Assembly: GCA_954871525.1 (NCBI GenBank)
Contig: OX940861.1
Span: 14,802,842-14,866,841 of the forward strand
Reading direction: 5' to 3'
Source of the DNA: Parietaria judaica
Lineage: Eukaryota; Streptophyta; Magnoliopsida; Rosales; Urticaceae
DNA length: 64,000 nucleotides
Shown here piece after piece: positions 22,668 through 34,169 of the stretch. The position numbers were made by a program, and so were the translations under genes. Numbering within the stretch: the stretch's first letter is position 1; each line of letters opens with the position of its first letter. Under the pieces are notes generated by a model. It saw only the letters and a program-made list of their open reading frames with translations, was not told the DNA's origin and did no database searches.

Positions 22668-25600
22668 TTTTTTTTTCTTTCTATTAAAGGGCCATAATCC
22701 TATTTCTCTAACGAATTAGTAATTTCTGCACATATATATCAATATAAACTGTCACCTGCCATAATCATTGTTAAAATGTTTAACTGAATTGGGCCATTTG
22801 TGGACCGAATTTGTAATGGAGAAATCATATTTAGTCCTTTTTTTTTTCTCTATTGAAGGGCCATAATCTGATGAATCCCGGATTTATAAATTCCAGAATA
22901 TCACAGAAAAACGCCGTGAATCAATTTGGGGAAACGGTAATTCACCGATGTGATGAACTATCGGAATTTTATTGAATAAACACGTCGAAGGGACCAGGCA
23001 CGTGAGTTCGAGAGCACGGCCAACTCTCCCGACGGTGGAGACTGTCACAAACGACTAAACTCTGCACACACAAAACAATCAACCCTACCTTGCACTTAAA
23101 CGTAATCGAACAACCCTAAGCCCACTAATAAAAATAATAAATAAAGCCCACCACTAATTAAACCCTAAACAAACGATACTTAATGAAATAAAAACAAATA
23201 AACCCTAACAACCTAATAATTAAAATCTAACTTAATATATGATAAATAAACCTAATATCTAATAATAAAAATCGAGTCCATCATTACTCCGCCCTCGAAA
23301 GCAAGCTTGTCCTCAAGCTTATCGTCCGATTCCCTTGTCACGTCATACTTAGGTAAGTTCTTCCTCCACACCATCTTCCACCTCCTCTATCGGATCCTCA
23401 ACGAGAGAGACTCGATTCTCAATTTTGCAACGATGTCCGGGGCGAGAACTTCTCCCCACATTTATAACACAAACCTCGAGCCTTTCGAGACGCGTACTCG
23501 CCTTCGGTAAGGTCTTTGGAGGGCCTCTCGGTCGCTGCTCAGGCACTTGGGTTGTTGTCCCGTGCTCGCTGCTTTCCCACTTCGTGAGTATCGCCAATTC
23601 AATCGCTGCGTCCAAAGTTTGCGGGCGACCCCTCATCACCATCGTTTGAAGCTCCGGTTTCAGCCCGCGCACCAAGGCGTCCTTAAACACGTCGTCAGAC
23701 AAGTGTGGTAAGTGCTCCTGCAAGCGCTCGATCTCGTTAATGAAGTCGCTGAGCGTTCCACTTTCAGCAGCCGTTTCAAGTTGGTCATTGTAGCACTTGC
23801 CTCGTGGATCCGGAAAGCGCGCTAACAATCATGTTTTGAAGTCTCGCCAACCGAGAAAAGGATCCTTCCGAACCTTCCCCTTGTACCATACATGGGCCGA
23901 TCTCTCTAGACATACTCCGGCCGAGTTCACGCGTGCATAGCCCTAGATTCCGTTGACCTCGAAATACCGCTCGGCTCGGTACACCCACTCTTCAGCATCG
24001 GTCCCCTCGAACACGGGCATTTGTAGTTGTCGTATGCGGTCCCCGTGTCCCTCTCGCTGTCCCCCGTTGCACCGGTACTCCGACGGTCTACAGTTGTGGT
24101 CCCTCGAGCCCGTATCCTCATCGGAACCATCGCTGTCCTCGCCGCCCCGTGGTGGCAGCGGTGCTGCTCGGTACGGAATCTGCCCGTTTGGCTCGTCCCT
24201 GCGGCGTTGAAGGCGTGCCAAGCGTGCTCGTTCTTTAAGTTCCTCGTAGTACCCCTTGGTGATACGTGCAACCCAATCTCGGTCGCCCGGGTTAGCCGAG
24301 AGAATTTGAGTCAATGCCGGATCTTCGGCTACGTTTGACCCCAAGCTGGGGTTTCCCGAACGCTTAGAGGATAAATCGGGGCTGGTGACGTGCTGATCGG
24401 GGACGACGTGTTGCTTTCCTCGATTCCCATACACAATAGTCGGCTTCAGGTGGCTTGCCTTGGCCTCGTTCCCGTTCCCCTGCACGCTCTATTGTGCTTG
24501 GCAGCGCACTTGGGCCTCCACCGCACCCATGCGCGCTTCCGTCTCAGCCATCACGCGATTGTAGCGCTCTTTCGTGCGCACCACAGCTTGTTCAATCGCG
24601 TCCTGCATCGTCAAGCGCATATATTCGGCCATCTCGCTGCGAAACTTGTCCAGCAGCGCCGTGAAGTCGCCGAAATCGCCCCCGCCCTTTGACTCGTCCG
24701 ATGTTGCTCGAGTCTTCGTCATTCCCGGTCGCAAGATCAACGCTCTGATACCAATTTGATGGATCCCGGATTTATAAATTCTAGAATATCACAGAAAAAT
24801 GCAGCGAATCAATTTGGGGAAACGGTAATTCACCAATGCGATGAACTACCGGAATTTTATTGAATAAACACGTCGAAGAGAACCGGGCACGCGAGTTCAA
24901 GAGCACGGCCAACTCCCCCAACGGTGGAGACTGTCACAAACGACTAAACTCTGCACACACAAAATAATCAACCCTACCTTGCACTTAAACCTAATCGAAC
25001 AACCCTAAGCCCACTAATAAAAATAATAAATAAAGCCCACCACTAATTAAACCCTAAACAAACGACACTTAATGAAATAAAACAAATAAACCATAACAAC
25101 CTAATAATTAAAATCTAACTTAATATCTGATAAATAAACCTAATATCTAATAATAAAAATCGAGTCCATCATAATCCTATTTCTCTAACGAATTAGTCAT
25201 TTCGGCGCGCATATATATATATATATATATATAAACTCTCACCTGCAATAATCATTGTTAAAATGTTATCTTTGATCTCCTCATCTACCAGTGTTTCTGT
25301 TTTGTCCAAATCACAACTAGTCCTTTCATCCAAATCCAAGAGACGTTGGAGAAGATCATCATGTTGGCCAACCAAGCCGCTTCTTCTTTCACTGATTTCC
25401 TCCTCTATAATACTCATGATCTGTTTTCTTGCCTGGAAAACCACCAAAATTGAAGGATAATTTAGTTGTTTTATTTTTTATTTATCGGCTCACAACTCAT
25501 TGAAAATGATGATCAGAAATGAGCAAATTGACCTGAAGGCCTTTGTGAAATCTGGTGCCAGGGATTTTGATTGGAAAAGCGAGCATTGCTTTGCAAACTG

Positions 25601-27445
25601 TGGCAGCTTTGGCCTGCAAAACCTCTAGTTTATGTCCACTTTCCACGCTCATCAGCATTTTGCACATCGCTTCGCAACTTATCTGTCAACTTTAAAAAAT
25701 TATTGATGAAAATACATTCGGATAAGTCAAGCGTAACGCAAATGTGAAATATTTTTCTATAATTTTATTTTTCTTCATGTTTGTCAAATCCTAAAATCTA
25801 ACGGCACGAGTTTGTAAATTTTTAGAAACATGGGCAATTACATTTTTATTCTTTAAATGACGGGTTTATGTAAGTCCGGCCCAATAATTTTAAGGACATT
25901 TTTTAAAATTATTCCACCCAATAATTTTGTTGGTTTTTAGCCAAAAATGTTCTTTAACTTATTATGAATTTTTTTTATTCAAATATATATATGTATGTAT
26001 GTATTGCGATGTTGAGTATGATCCAAATTTTTTGTGAGTTTCGCTGACCCTACATCTAATCAAGTTCCCCTTTTTTAAACGACAATAATATATAACAAGC
26101 TCTATTTTTTCAAAAAAACGATAATAATACCTGATCAAGCTTCGAGAAACGACAATCTAATTAAGCTACATTTCTTCACAAACGACACAAAATAATGATC
26201 AACTTAGTACAATTAAGATCCGTCGCTCGACACATTACCTTGAGCGCTTCATGAAGAATAACTACGGAGTCCTTACTATCCCACGTTTCGAGATTCTCAA
26301 CGACCAACTGATCAAACTGTCGCACAAACGCCGACAGATAATTTCCGGCGAAGAAGCCGGCAAGCCGGCGTCGTATGAGCTTGTGCTGCTGCTGAGAAGC
26401 GCAGAGGATACTCCGCTTTCCGAGCAGCTCCGCCACTGACTTCACGTACCTCTTCGTGAACTTCCCCGATTCACTGCCCAATATCGCTTTCACCGACTCG
26501 GTGCTGGAGAAGAACACTTGGGTTGTGCCCAACAGCTTCGTCCTGAAACTATCACCGTACCTGACGCAGTACAAGATTGTATCAAATATCATATCATACG
26601 AAAGCGACACCTGTTTTTTTTTATGTGCAAGTATATGGTCTTTTCGGATTTAGAACGGGTGAAATCGAGACCAGATACCGTGCTTTTTTTAAACAATTTT
26701 TTTTGGCTCGGTCTTGATTTTCTGAGCTTCCAAAAATCAGGATCGGCTCGAGAAAGCCTGATTTCATGTAAACTCGGAACAGGGTCGGGTAGAATCTTAT
26801 ATACAAAAAAGAAATAAAAAAATACATCAGAAAAATATAAATTTAGCCTAAATAATTCATCAAAACAATATATTATTTCAAATAAGGTGTATAATTAAAT
26901 AACATGTCCAAAATTTCTAATTGGTAACAAAGTCTAGACCTCCAATTAATAATTCAAATAAACTCCTAAACTCAAAATGAAAAGCATGTCCAAAATCCAA
27001 ATAAATTGAAAATAACATGTTAGTAACTAAAGTAGTGCGTAATATTATAAACTCTAATAAATAAAAAAAAAAAAAAAAAAACTCGAACCGGAAACCGGAT
27101 AGACCGCTTTTTTTTTTTTTTTTTTTTTTTTGCATCAGCTCGGTTTCCTAGCTAACTAGAATCGTGAACAAAATCGAGCGCACTCGACCAAAATTGTTAC
27201 TCCTAAAACAGAATATACCTCGAGCGGCGAATCTGGACGAATTCGTAAACTCCCTTGTCACTCTTCAAAGCTGCCATGAACTGCAGGGTTTCACCGATAA
27301 AGGGCAAACCGGTAGTTCCCGGAAGTATTAGAGAATTGTGTTTTCGACCCCGGTATATAAATTTCGTTACGATTTGGTACATGACCAGAAGAACCAAAGC
27401 TGTCGTTGCTAGCAGTTGCTTACTATAGAGCGAAAGATTTTCCAT
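19552..27445 (-). CDS. Cytochrome P450, CYP85 clan, CYP722-like (10 exons)
   Basis: Exons on the minus strand: 27445-27219, 26560-26239, 25682-25533, 25432-25243, 22288-22209, 21713-21627, 21549-21471, 20439-20333, 20205-20087, 19663-19552. All introns are GT-AG and phases match, giving 490 aa. Features: membrane anchor (about 11-30), proline hinge LPGTTGLPFIGE (41-52), I-helix AGQDTTAS (about 296), ExxR in KESLRMSS (356-359), FNPSR meander, and haem motif FGMGSRACLG with Cys432. The C-terminal WAMFSTLKTGCPI and the FTKRYVKSVAELLG block resemble CYP722 rather than CYP707 or CYP716, judged from memory of the families. CYP722 members oxidise carlactonoic acid in strigolactone synthesis. Introns 4, 5 and 7 carry transposons, yet no exon is broken. 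Same strand as the SABATH gene 1.5 kb upstream. Confidence 0.85.
20572..21190. mobile_element. hAT-type MITE in P450 intron 7
   Basis: 619 bp, starting CAGGGGCGGACC and ending GGGTCCTCCCCTG, which are imperfect inverted repeats of the common plant hAT terminus. Flanking TACGCCAT and TACGTCAA could be a diverged 8-bp target duplication, with two extra bases on the left. No transposase. It carries a tRNA-like segment at about 20720-20800. Confidence 0.7.
20720..20800 (+). other. tRNA-like (pol III box A/box B) segment
   Basis: TGGCTCAGTGG at about 20723 resembles box A and GGTTCGAATC at about 20784 resembles box B. The 60-base spacing is longer than in most tRNA-derived SINEs. It lies inside the hAT-type MITE. 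Not a foldable standard tRNA as far as I can see. Confidence 0.35.
21777..22152. mobile_element. Mutator-type MITE in P450 intron 5
   Basis: 376 bp with long terminal inverted repeats starting GGGATAATAGCGGC and ending GCCGCTATTATCCC. Flanked by a perfect 9-bp target duplication TTAAATAAA (21768-21776 and 22153-22161), the size typical of Mutator-like elements. No coding sequence. It sits between exons 5 and 6 without touching splice sites. Confidence 0.9.
22600..22868. repeat. Tandem duplication in P450 intron 4, including a copy of the exon 4 splice end
   Basis: Two related units lie head to tail: unit A about 22600-22780; unit B about 22781-22868 continued at 25177-25270, split by the inserted LTR element. 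Both contain 'gggccataatc', 'ttctctaacgaattagt' and the end of exon 4 with its donor (…ATGATTAT(T/G)GCAG|GTGA). Only the copy at 25243 joins a full exon. Unit A also holds a run of 28 C (22640-22667). Confidence 0.8.
22869..23283 (-). repeat. 3' LTR of the gag-only element (415 bp)
   Basis: TGATG...CATCA ends. About 20 differences from the other LTR by eye, roughly 5%, so the insertion is not recent. Confidence 0.93.
23349..24722 (-). pseudogene. Gag of the non-autonomous element, interrupted
   Basis: One frame from ATG 24722 to about 23349 encodes a coiled-coil start (YMRLTMQDAIEQAVVRTKER), a Retrotrans_gag core (EEWVYRAERYFEVNGI, LARFPDPRGK, GLKPELQTMVMRGRP) and a zinc-knuckle remnant. It has in-frame stops at 24489-24491, about 23943-23945 and about 23829-23831. 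In the knuckle (about 23428-23470) the CYKCGEKFSP half lies in another frame from the GHRC half, implying small indels. The order and the WVYRAERYF motif fit gypsy (chromovirus-like) Gag. Confidence 0.85.
24757..25171 (-). repeat. 5' LTR of the gag-only element (415 bp)
   Basis: Same length and ends as the LTR at 22869. Followed inside by the tRNA-Met-type PBS. Confidence 0.93.
27063..27131. repeat. Poly-A / poly-T pair in P450 intron 1
   Basis: A run of about 19 A, then a 26-base GC-rich spacer with repeated 'accgg', then about 24 T. The two runs could pair as a hairpin. Length is prone to sequencing error. Confidence 0.7.
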
Positions 27446-27525
27446 TTTTTTCTTCTGGGAATGTGAATTGATCCAAGTGTGCACATTTATTGGGTTTATG
27501 AGTTCATCTTTGTCATGATATGTAA

Positions 27526-27994
27526 GGGTTAATGATGGCAAAAATACCCAAAGTTTGGTCAAAGAATCCCTCGTGTACCCAAAGTTTAAAAGTGGTGGCA
27601 AAAATATCCAAAGTCGCATTTGGGGAGTTGACCACTCCATTCTCGTAACGCCGTTAACTTACCCGTTAACTCTGGTCACGTGGACAAACGTGGGTTGCTG
27701 ACATAATAATTTTTGCCACGTGAACGATCCCACATCAGCCGTGTTTACGACAAAACAAGGAATTAAACCCCTAATTAATACTATTCAACACAATTAATTG
27801 AACCCCTAATGATTACACTTAACAAAACAGATTTGTCCACGTGGCCAGAATTAACAAGTAAGTTAACGGTGCTACGAGAATGGAGTGGTCAACTCCCCAA
27901 ATATGACTTTGGGTATTTTTGCCATCACTTTTAAACTTTGAGTACACGAGGGGTTCTTTAACCAAACTTTGGATATTTTTGCCGTCATTAACCC
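27526..27994. mobile_element. Mutator-type MITE upstream of the P450 gene (family A, copy 1)
   Basis: 469 bp with inverted repeats of roughly 130-150 bp each, beginning GGGTTAATGATGGC and ending GCCGTCATTAACCC. Flanked by a perfect 10-bp duplication TGATATGTAA (27516-27525, 27995-28004). It ends only about 80 bases upstream of the P450 start codon. A second copy is at 37949. Confidence 0.92.
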
Positions 27995-28004
27995 TGATAT
28001 GTAA

Positions 28005-28962
28005 TGGAGTTTTGGTGGTGCTTTCATGGCCGACATTTATTGGATCTTGATGATGAGTCTTTGGAAATGAAGCTCATCCACTATGAATAAAATATATATG
28101 ACCCTGTATATGTACTGTTTCCATAAATATATATAATATACATATATTCACCGTGCTTTATTTTGCCTAAATAGATTCGGAACATATTGTTTGTTTGTGT
28201 AATGATGTTTGTTTTTCTTTGGTTTATGTCGTTTTATTGTCCTCTTCTCTTTCGTATACGTATGCTCCCTTTTCTCGTTTCTTGAACAGTTTTGTCAATG
28301 TCGTTTCTTCAACAGTTTTGTCCATGTCCTTCTCGTTTGAATCACTTATTGTCGTTTGTGATCTGAAATCGTCTTTTTCAGTGTCTCGTGTTTATAAGGC
28401 AGAGCCAGAGATTACGAACCGACACTAAATTCAAATTTTTGCCAAAAATTGATTTGGGGGAAATGAACTGAACTGGGGTATTATGATTTCTGGTAGAAAA
28501 AAACCCCATATATAACCCATTGCCTCCTCTTTAGTTCCATCATTTTATGGATCAACATTTATTTTTTTCTATGCAAATTATTTTCGTGCGTCTATTTTTA
28601 TTATATACTGTTTTAAAATCTCATAATTGCGTTTATATATTCATTCTCAGTGGTGATGATCATCTTCTTTGGTGGCTAGCTAGGTTCCAAAATTGTGAAG
28701 AGAAAAACATGAAGTTGGAATTGTCAAAACGTATGTTAATTTTTTTTTTAATTCATTCTAAAAGCTTTTTTTTTTTTTTGGTTATAAAATTCTCTTGAAT
28801 AGTAAACTTTGAAAGAACAAAAAAAAGAGAAAAAGATTGATTTCATCTTTATCATATTTGATAAAAAAAAAAAAAAAAGACTTAGTACACACTACCAAGT
28901 ATAAACTAGCAACATTACACCAACTTTAAACTTAATTAAACAGTGCTTTATTCTACTATTAT
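28005..28962. other. Intergenic region between the P450 and SABATH genes
   Basis: AT-rich with poly-T and poly-A runs. A short tandem 'aacagttttgtc' pair occurs near 28290-28325. No gene recognised. Confidence 0.5.
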
Positions 28963-31869
28963 TCAGTCTCTTCTAACAAGGGACACCACCAAATTCGTAT
29001 ACTTAGTCGAGGAGCTGGTTGACAAGTAATCGGAGACCAAATCTTGGTACCTCCGAAACAACTCGTCCATGGTGTGAGCCCCGAAATGCGACGACAACAA
29101 TGACTCAACGACCGCGCGTATGACTTTCGCCACGCGTTGTCCCCTCTCTCTGTTCGCGCTTTGCACCGTCGTCGACGTCATCTTAGAACCAGCGTCCCAG
29201 TCAACTTGAAAAGCTTCCAAAGTTTCGACAACGAAAGATCCTTCAGTTTCAACTTGGATCCTCAAATCTTCCGCGCATGGAGCGTAATACGGCGCGTTGA
29301 AGCTGTCTACTTTTTCCTCTTCTATTAGACCCTACAATAATGTCAAAGTGTGCAACGTTAATTAGCTACTTTGTGGCCCATAATTTCATGAAGATTGGTG
29401 TTTTTTATTTATTTATAATTATTACTTAATTGGTGATAATTTCAATATAGTCATTTTTATTGAAAAAATCTATTTTAAAATTAAATATATCAATTTTATG
29501 ATATATATTTTCAAATTTATGATTTTAATAAAATTCAACAGTCTCTGTTTAATTTGTGAATATTTTAGATTTGATTATTGACTGAGATTTTGTCCCAAAA
29601 TTCTCTGGCTTTATATATATATGTGTGTGTGTCAACATCGACAAGTTAGCTTCGGACTATGTATTTATGTCCTTATATATTTAGTCCTTCAAGGGTATTA
29701 TTTCAATTTTCAAACACACAATTTTCAAAACTTAATAAAAAAAAAAAAAATACAAGAGTCATGATGATTATATACCAAAAATAAACACAAAATCAGTTAT
29801 GTAACCTATAATCATTTTATATAAAGTCAAAATTACATAAGATAAAAACATTCAAAACATGTGTCCTAAATACAACTAAGAGTCGCTACTTGTCACAAGT
29901 CAAATAGACCGCGTCATGATGATTCTATATATGTGGAAATAAATTCTTATCAATTATCACATTCATATTTGGTAACAAACAACAACTAACAAGACTTTCA
30001 AAACTTTTGAAGAAAAAGTCAATAATTACAACAATAAACTTTACAAATATATATATATATATATAGTATATACGTGTATATATATAAAGCATATAATTAA
30101 ATGGAGAGACAAAGGACGGTACCTCGGAGGCCATGCTCATCAATGCATGGGCCAAGAGCTCCCACTGGTAGCAGCTACCTTCGGTGGCGGGGTCCGACGA
30201 GGTTCTCCCCATCAGCGACAGCACCATTCGCCCTCCGCCAACCATCTCAGCCGACCGACACCTCAGAAATGCCCCGAAATCCTCCGAGAATTGTTTCAAA
30301 TACGCTTCCAAAACCCGCTCAGAACTACTCTTCGAAAGGTATATTTTCCCTTTGTTGAGCGCGACTTCGGCATTGCTCTCTAGGCCCAGCGGAACCTATA
30401 TATATACATACATAGTTTTTCTTGATGAAGTTAGTGTTAAAAATATATGTAATCTTTTATTATAAAAAAAAAAAACTGGGTTCAAATAAAAATAATTATA
30501 ATTTAACAAAAAAAAAAATCTGAAATTTGTAAGGAAATGATAAACAATATAATTTAACATTAATTTATCAGACACAATTAATATCAAATATCTCAAAAAA
30601 AATTTGATGGGTGTTTTTCCAAAAATTTCCTAACGTTAAATATTTTTAAAAAAATTAACATTAATTTGAAATGACTAAACGTCATAAGTACATTAATGAA
30701 TTATATATTCGAATGCTTAATTAGTCAGTATATCAAGAATCGATCATGGCATGTCACCAATTATACTGTAGTTCTCACATGTCTCTTCTTAGAAAATGTA
30801 CGAGTACTGATTCTAATTCTCAAATGATTCTCACATGCTTCAATGTCACGTTTTTAGACTTTCCAAATAATTAATATGACAATAATTTCAAATTTAAACA
30901 CCTTTACTAGTAATAATTTAAAATGCCACTTTTATGTTATATATCTGTAATATTTTAAGTTTATTACGCTGTTTGAAAAGTCATCACATAATTATAAACT
31001 TCTAATATTAATGGTTTATTTGCGACATATACCTGTAAAAATAGTATAATTGTTTATCACGGATTAACTATCCAATGTTACGATAAATGTGTCTCTAAGA
31101 TATCGAACTCTGACGAGAGCTTAAGGAACCACATAAATAGTAATATTGAGTACTTAACCTGTCATTAGTAAATAATATACATATTATTCCATACAAAAAC
31201 ACTGCTTTATAAATACAAATATCCCAAAATCAATTCTTATATGTAAAAATAAATAAATAAATAAAAAGCTTGACGACCTATCAGTAACACAAAATTTGGA
31301 AGAGATATCAGTATACCTGAGAGAGCCAGTGGAGGCTCGAAGAAGAGTGCACGAAATGTAGGCTTTGTGCCGGGAACAACCGGCCATAGAAAGAACCGGG
31401 CACAGCGGAGATCAAGCACGGCCCAAATCCAGCGCCTTTCTGGGCCCTAATACGGTCGTAGAAAGGCGGCAGCATGGTGGTGAAGATGTGGTTGAAGTCG
31501 TTGTTGAAAAGGTCGTTAAGAAAGATTCTGAACTCTGGCGATGACGAGCTACATTTCGCATGTACGGCTTCCAGGATCTCTGAGATTACTAGCAGGGCAT
31601 TCGGCCCCGACGAGCACCCCAAGTCCGCGATGCCCATGCTGCGTGGCACGTTTCTCTTCAGGCTCTCCGCTATCGCCCGCTCGATCGTAGGCCTTCCTAT
31701 TGAGATTATTTTGTTCTGAGTAACATATAACATACATGCATACTCAAGTCAGTATATATATTAATATAAGACTAACTTTTACTTTGAACATGTTCATGTA
31801 CTACATCATAAAAGTAAAAGATATGAAGATAACACTCATTTAAAAACTAATACTCTCTTGATCAGTATC

Positions 31870-31901
<32 letters not shown>

Positions 31902-31939
31902 CGTGTGTGTGTGTTTCATGAGATAACGAGAGAGCATGC

Positions 31940-31996
<57 letters not shown>

Positions 31997-32226
31997 CATA
32001 AAATATTTTATAACATTTTATATCTATTTGAATTGTGGATGAAATATTGCCGTAAGAATTGATTATCACTGATATATAATACACACGCGCGCACACATAT
32101 AAATATATATGTATGAAGTTGTAAACCAATTATATATGTGAAAATTATAACCTGAACGAAGGAGTTTTCTGCGTAACTAGTTTCACCAGCCCCTTTGTTC
32201 ATGTGAAATACTTGTGCCACTTTCAT
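28963..32226 (-). CDS. SABATH family carboxyl methyltransferase (4 exons)
   Basis: Exons on the minus strand: 32226-32152, 31715-31317, 30395-30123, 29331-28963. GT-AG introns, all phase 0, 371 aa, the normal length for the family. It begins [22 protein letters not shown]-binding motif [11 protein letters not shown] is at 54-64, [10 protein letters not shown] at 131-140, SSSLHW near 155, and [14 protein letters not shown] plus [15 protein letters not shown] follow. SABATH enzymes methylate small carboxylic acids such as salicylate, jasmonate, indole-acetate and carlactonoate. His154 before the conserved Trp155 fits jasmonate-type or other members better than salicylate enzymes, which carry Met. 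The usual LNDLPGNDFN reads [10 protein letters not shown] here (91-100). Intron 1 holds TG and TA microsatellites (31870-31990). Confidence 0.9.
31868..31988. repeat. TA and TG microsatellites in SABATH intron 1
   Basis: A short (TA)n, a (TG)n-like run to about 31915, and a second (TA)n from about 31943 to 31988. Confidence 0.85.
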
Positions 32227-34169
32227 GTTTTCTCTCTCTTTCTGTATAAGTATATAATATATATCTAAGCTCTGCACTTGCAAAATGGAAGCAATGTATG
32301 AAATATGAATTATGATCAATTAAGATCTTCAAGTCATGTATTTATAGTCACGAAGGTAAGGAATATGACCACGTTTATCTTCCGAAACGAAGAAAAAAGA
32401 CCACTGATTGGGACCATTTTCAAACCTCTACTAGGTCTTATAATGAATTGTAGTGAGTGATTCACGATTCACCGTACTACGTAGTAGGTATTGTAAAACT
32501 TGTGGTCGTGTTTCATGATCACAGTGTATATATTAAGATATTACATCATCTGATTAGACTTTTTTAATATATTATATTTTTATTATATTTGAATGATTTA
32601 GTCTTTCTGTCACCCCTATTTTCCCATAAGTATATTTTATAAAAAAATATTATAATTCTATATTGAGTACCGTTGAGTTAAAAATGGACCCGTCAGTCGT
32701 GGCGAGGTCGTTTGCTCTTCATAAATGTAAATCGAATTTTTTTGTGATCAAGGTACAATAAAAAAAAAAGCATAAAGTAAAAGATAATAAGACAATAATC
32801 TTTTTTAAAAAGGTTCACAAGTGTTCGCCGACTACGTCATTTGATTTTTAATTTCGAGTACAATATGCCAAAGATTACATTATGCTAGAGAACTAATTCT
32901 TTCGAGCTAAGTTTGGACTTGCACCGTATTGAGTTAGCCTTGTGTTGTGTAACCGTTCTATTTCTTAGTCGATTGGTAATTAGGCTTTATCTGCTAAGCT
33001 TCTAAAATAAAACGATTTGTCGCTCTATACTGATTTATAAACGACAAAGTTATTGGGACCCAATACGTACAAGGACACACTTGATTTCCAACTACTAATA
33101 AAAAACGCATTGCACGCTAAAATTTGTGGTCCTACTTCATCTGATGTTAGGCATTTATATATCATCAATCTTTTTATAAATGATGTATTTATTTGATCAT
33201 TAGCCATACTAATTAATCATAGGGGCCCTATAATGTTTCCTAAACCTGACAGTGAAATTGAATTATTGATATAAGGCATACGAGCAACCATGTGAGCGTG
33301 TTTGCTCTTTGGCCCGGCTAAAATCCTCTATGAAACATGTATAACTTATGTCTTTAATGTAACTAAAATCTGACAAACATAAGTTGTTGACTATTTCAAA
33401 GGTCAAGTATAAATTAATACCTATATCATTCAAACCTAATCCTATAGGGGTTTGAAATATAAGACATTGTTTTCCACAACCTTGTTTGTTGTTTCGCATA
33501 GTGGTAAACTCACTACAAAACTCTATAAGAGGTCTTGGGTTCAATCCAGTGGGACATTGTTTTCAATTCTTATTTTGTTTTTCTTTTAACTTATAATACT
33601 ACAAAGTAATATTTATTATTCGACCTACGCTATGCACGAATGTCCCTCAAAACCGTCGTGCAAAGTAAAAACACATAGTTTACACAACGGATCATCAATA
33701 ACCACAGTACAAATTGATACGGAGGTTTGCACTTTGTGGTTCCTCAAAAACCCATCATGCAGATATGGCATATTACGCACTTTCCACGTTTATTTTTATA
33801 AACCCGTGCAAGCATTATGTTCGTGTGGCGAAGTAGTATTTATATTCTATACAATAGCGTAGAAACCGTATGGTTTAAACTTTGTGTTTATTCTTTAGTT
33901 ATCTTTGTTGATTTTAGTTTATTTTTTCTTTTCATCTTATCCTGTATATGCGGGCCCGGTCCTAAGTATAAGCGAAGTAGACCCGTGCCTAAGACCTCAC
34001 AAGCCTGGCCCAATTTAAAGGGACTCGAAATTGTGTTGGATCATGATTTCTATGATTTCAATATTAATTATTACATGTGCGACTTAATGGACTTGCCTGA
34101 AATATCTTACACTTGTTTTAACATTGGATATGACAATAAGTTTTCATTAGGCTAACAAAGAATCATGAA
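32227..34169. other. Intergenic region upstream of the SABATH gene
   Basis: AT-rich. The first part must contain the SABATH promoter; a TATATATTATATA stretch lies on the minus strand at about 32251-32264. A SINE-like segment is noted at about 33490-33560. No coding gene recognised. Confidence 0.5.
33488..33560 (+). other. SINE-like tRNA-related segment
   Basis: TTCGCATAGTGGTAAAC resembles box A and GGGTTCAATCC box B, about 44 bases apart. An A/T-rich tail follows. No target duplication found, so this is tentative. Confidence 0.3.

Larger units (their letters stand above)
22869..25171 (-). mobile_element. Non-autonomous gag-only Ty3/gypsy-like LTR element in P450 intron 4
   Basis: 2303 bp on the minus strand: 5' LTR 25171-24757, PBS TGGTATCAGAGC (initiator tRNA-Met type, about 24742-24753), a gag frame, then a stub resembling the last residues of gypsy pol (LEDK..FEGG) and a polypurine tract GAGGGCGGAG beside the 3' LTR (23283-22869). 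A perfect 5-bp target duplication, TAATC, flanks it (22864-22868, 25172-25176), and the neighbouring duplicated unit at about 22685-22700 preserves the empty site. Protease, RT, RNase H and integrase are absent, so it needed helper proteins. Confidence 0.93.

Noticed and set aside
31869..32129. ORF made of Ile/Tyr and His/Thr repeats
   Set aside because: Translation of TA and TG microsatellites inside a SABATH intron.
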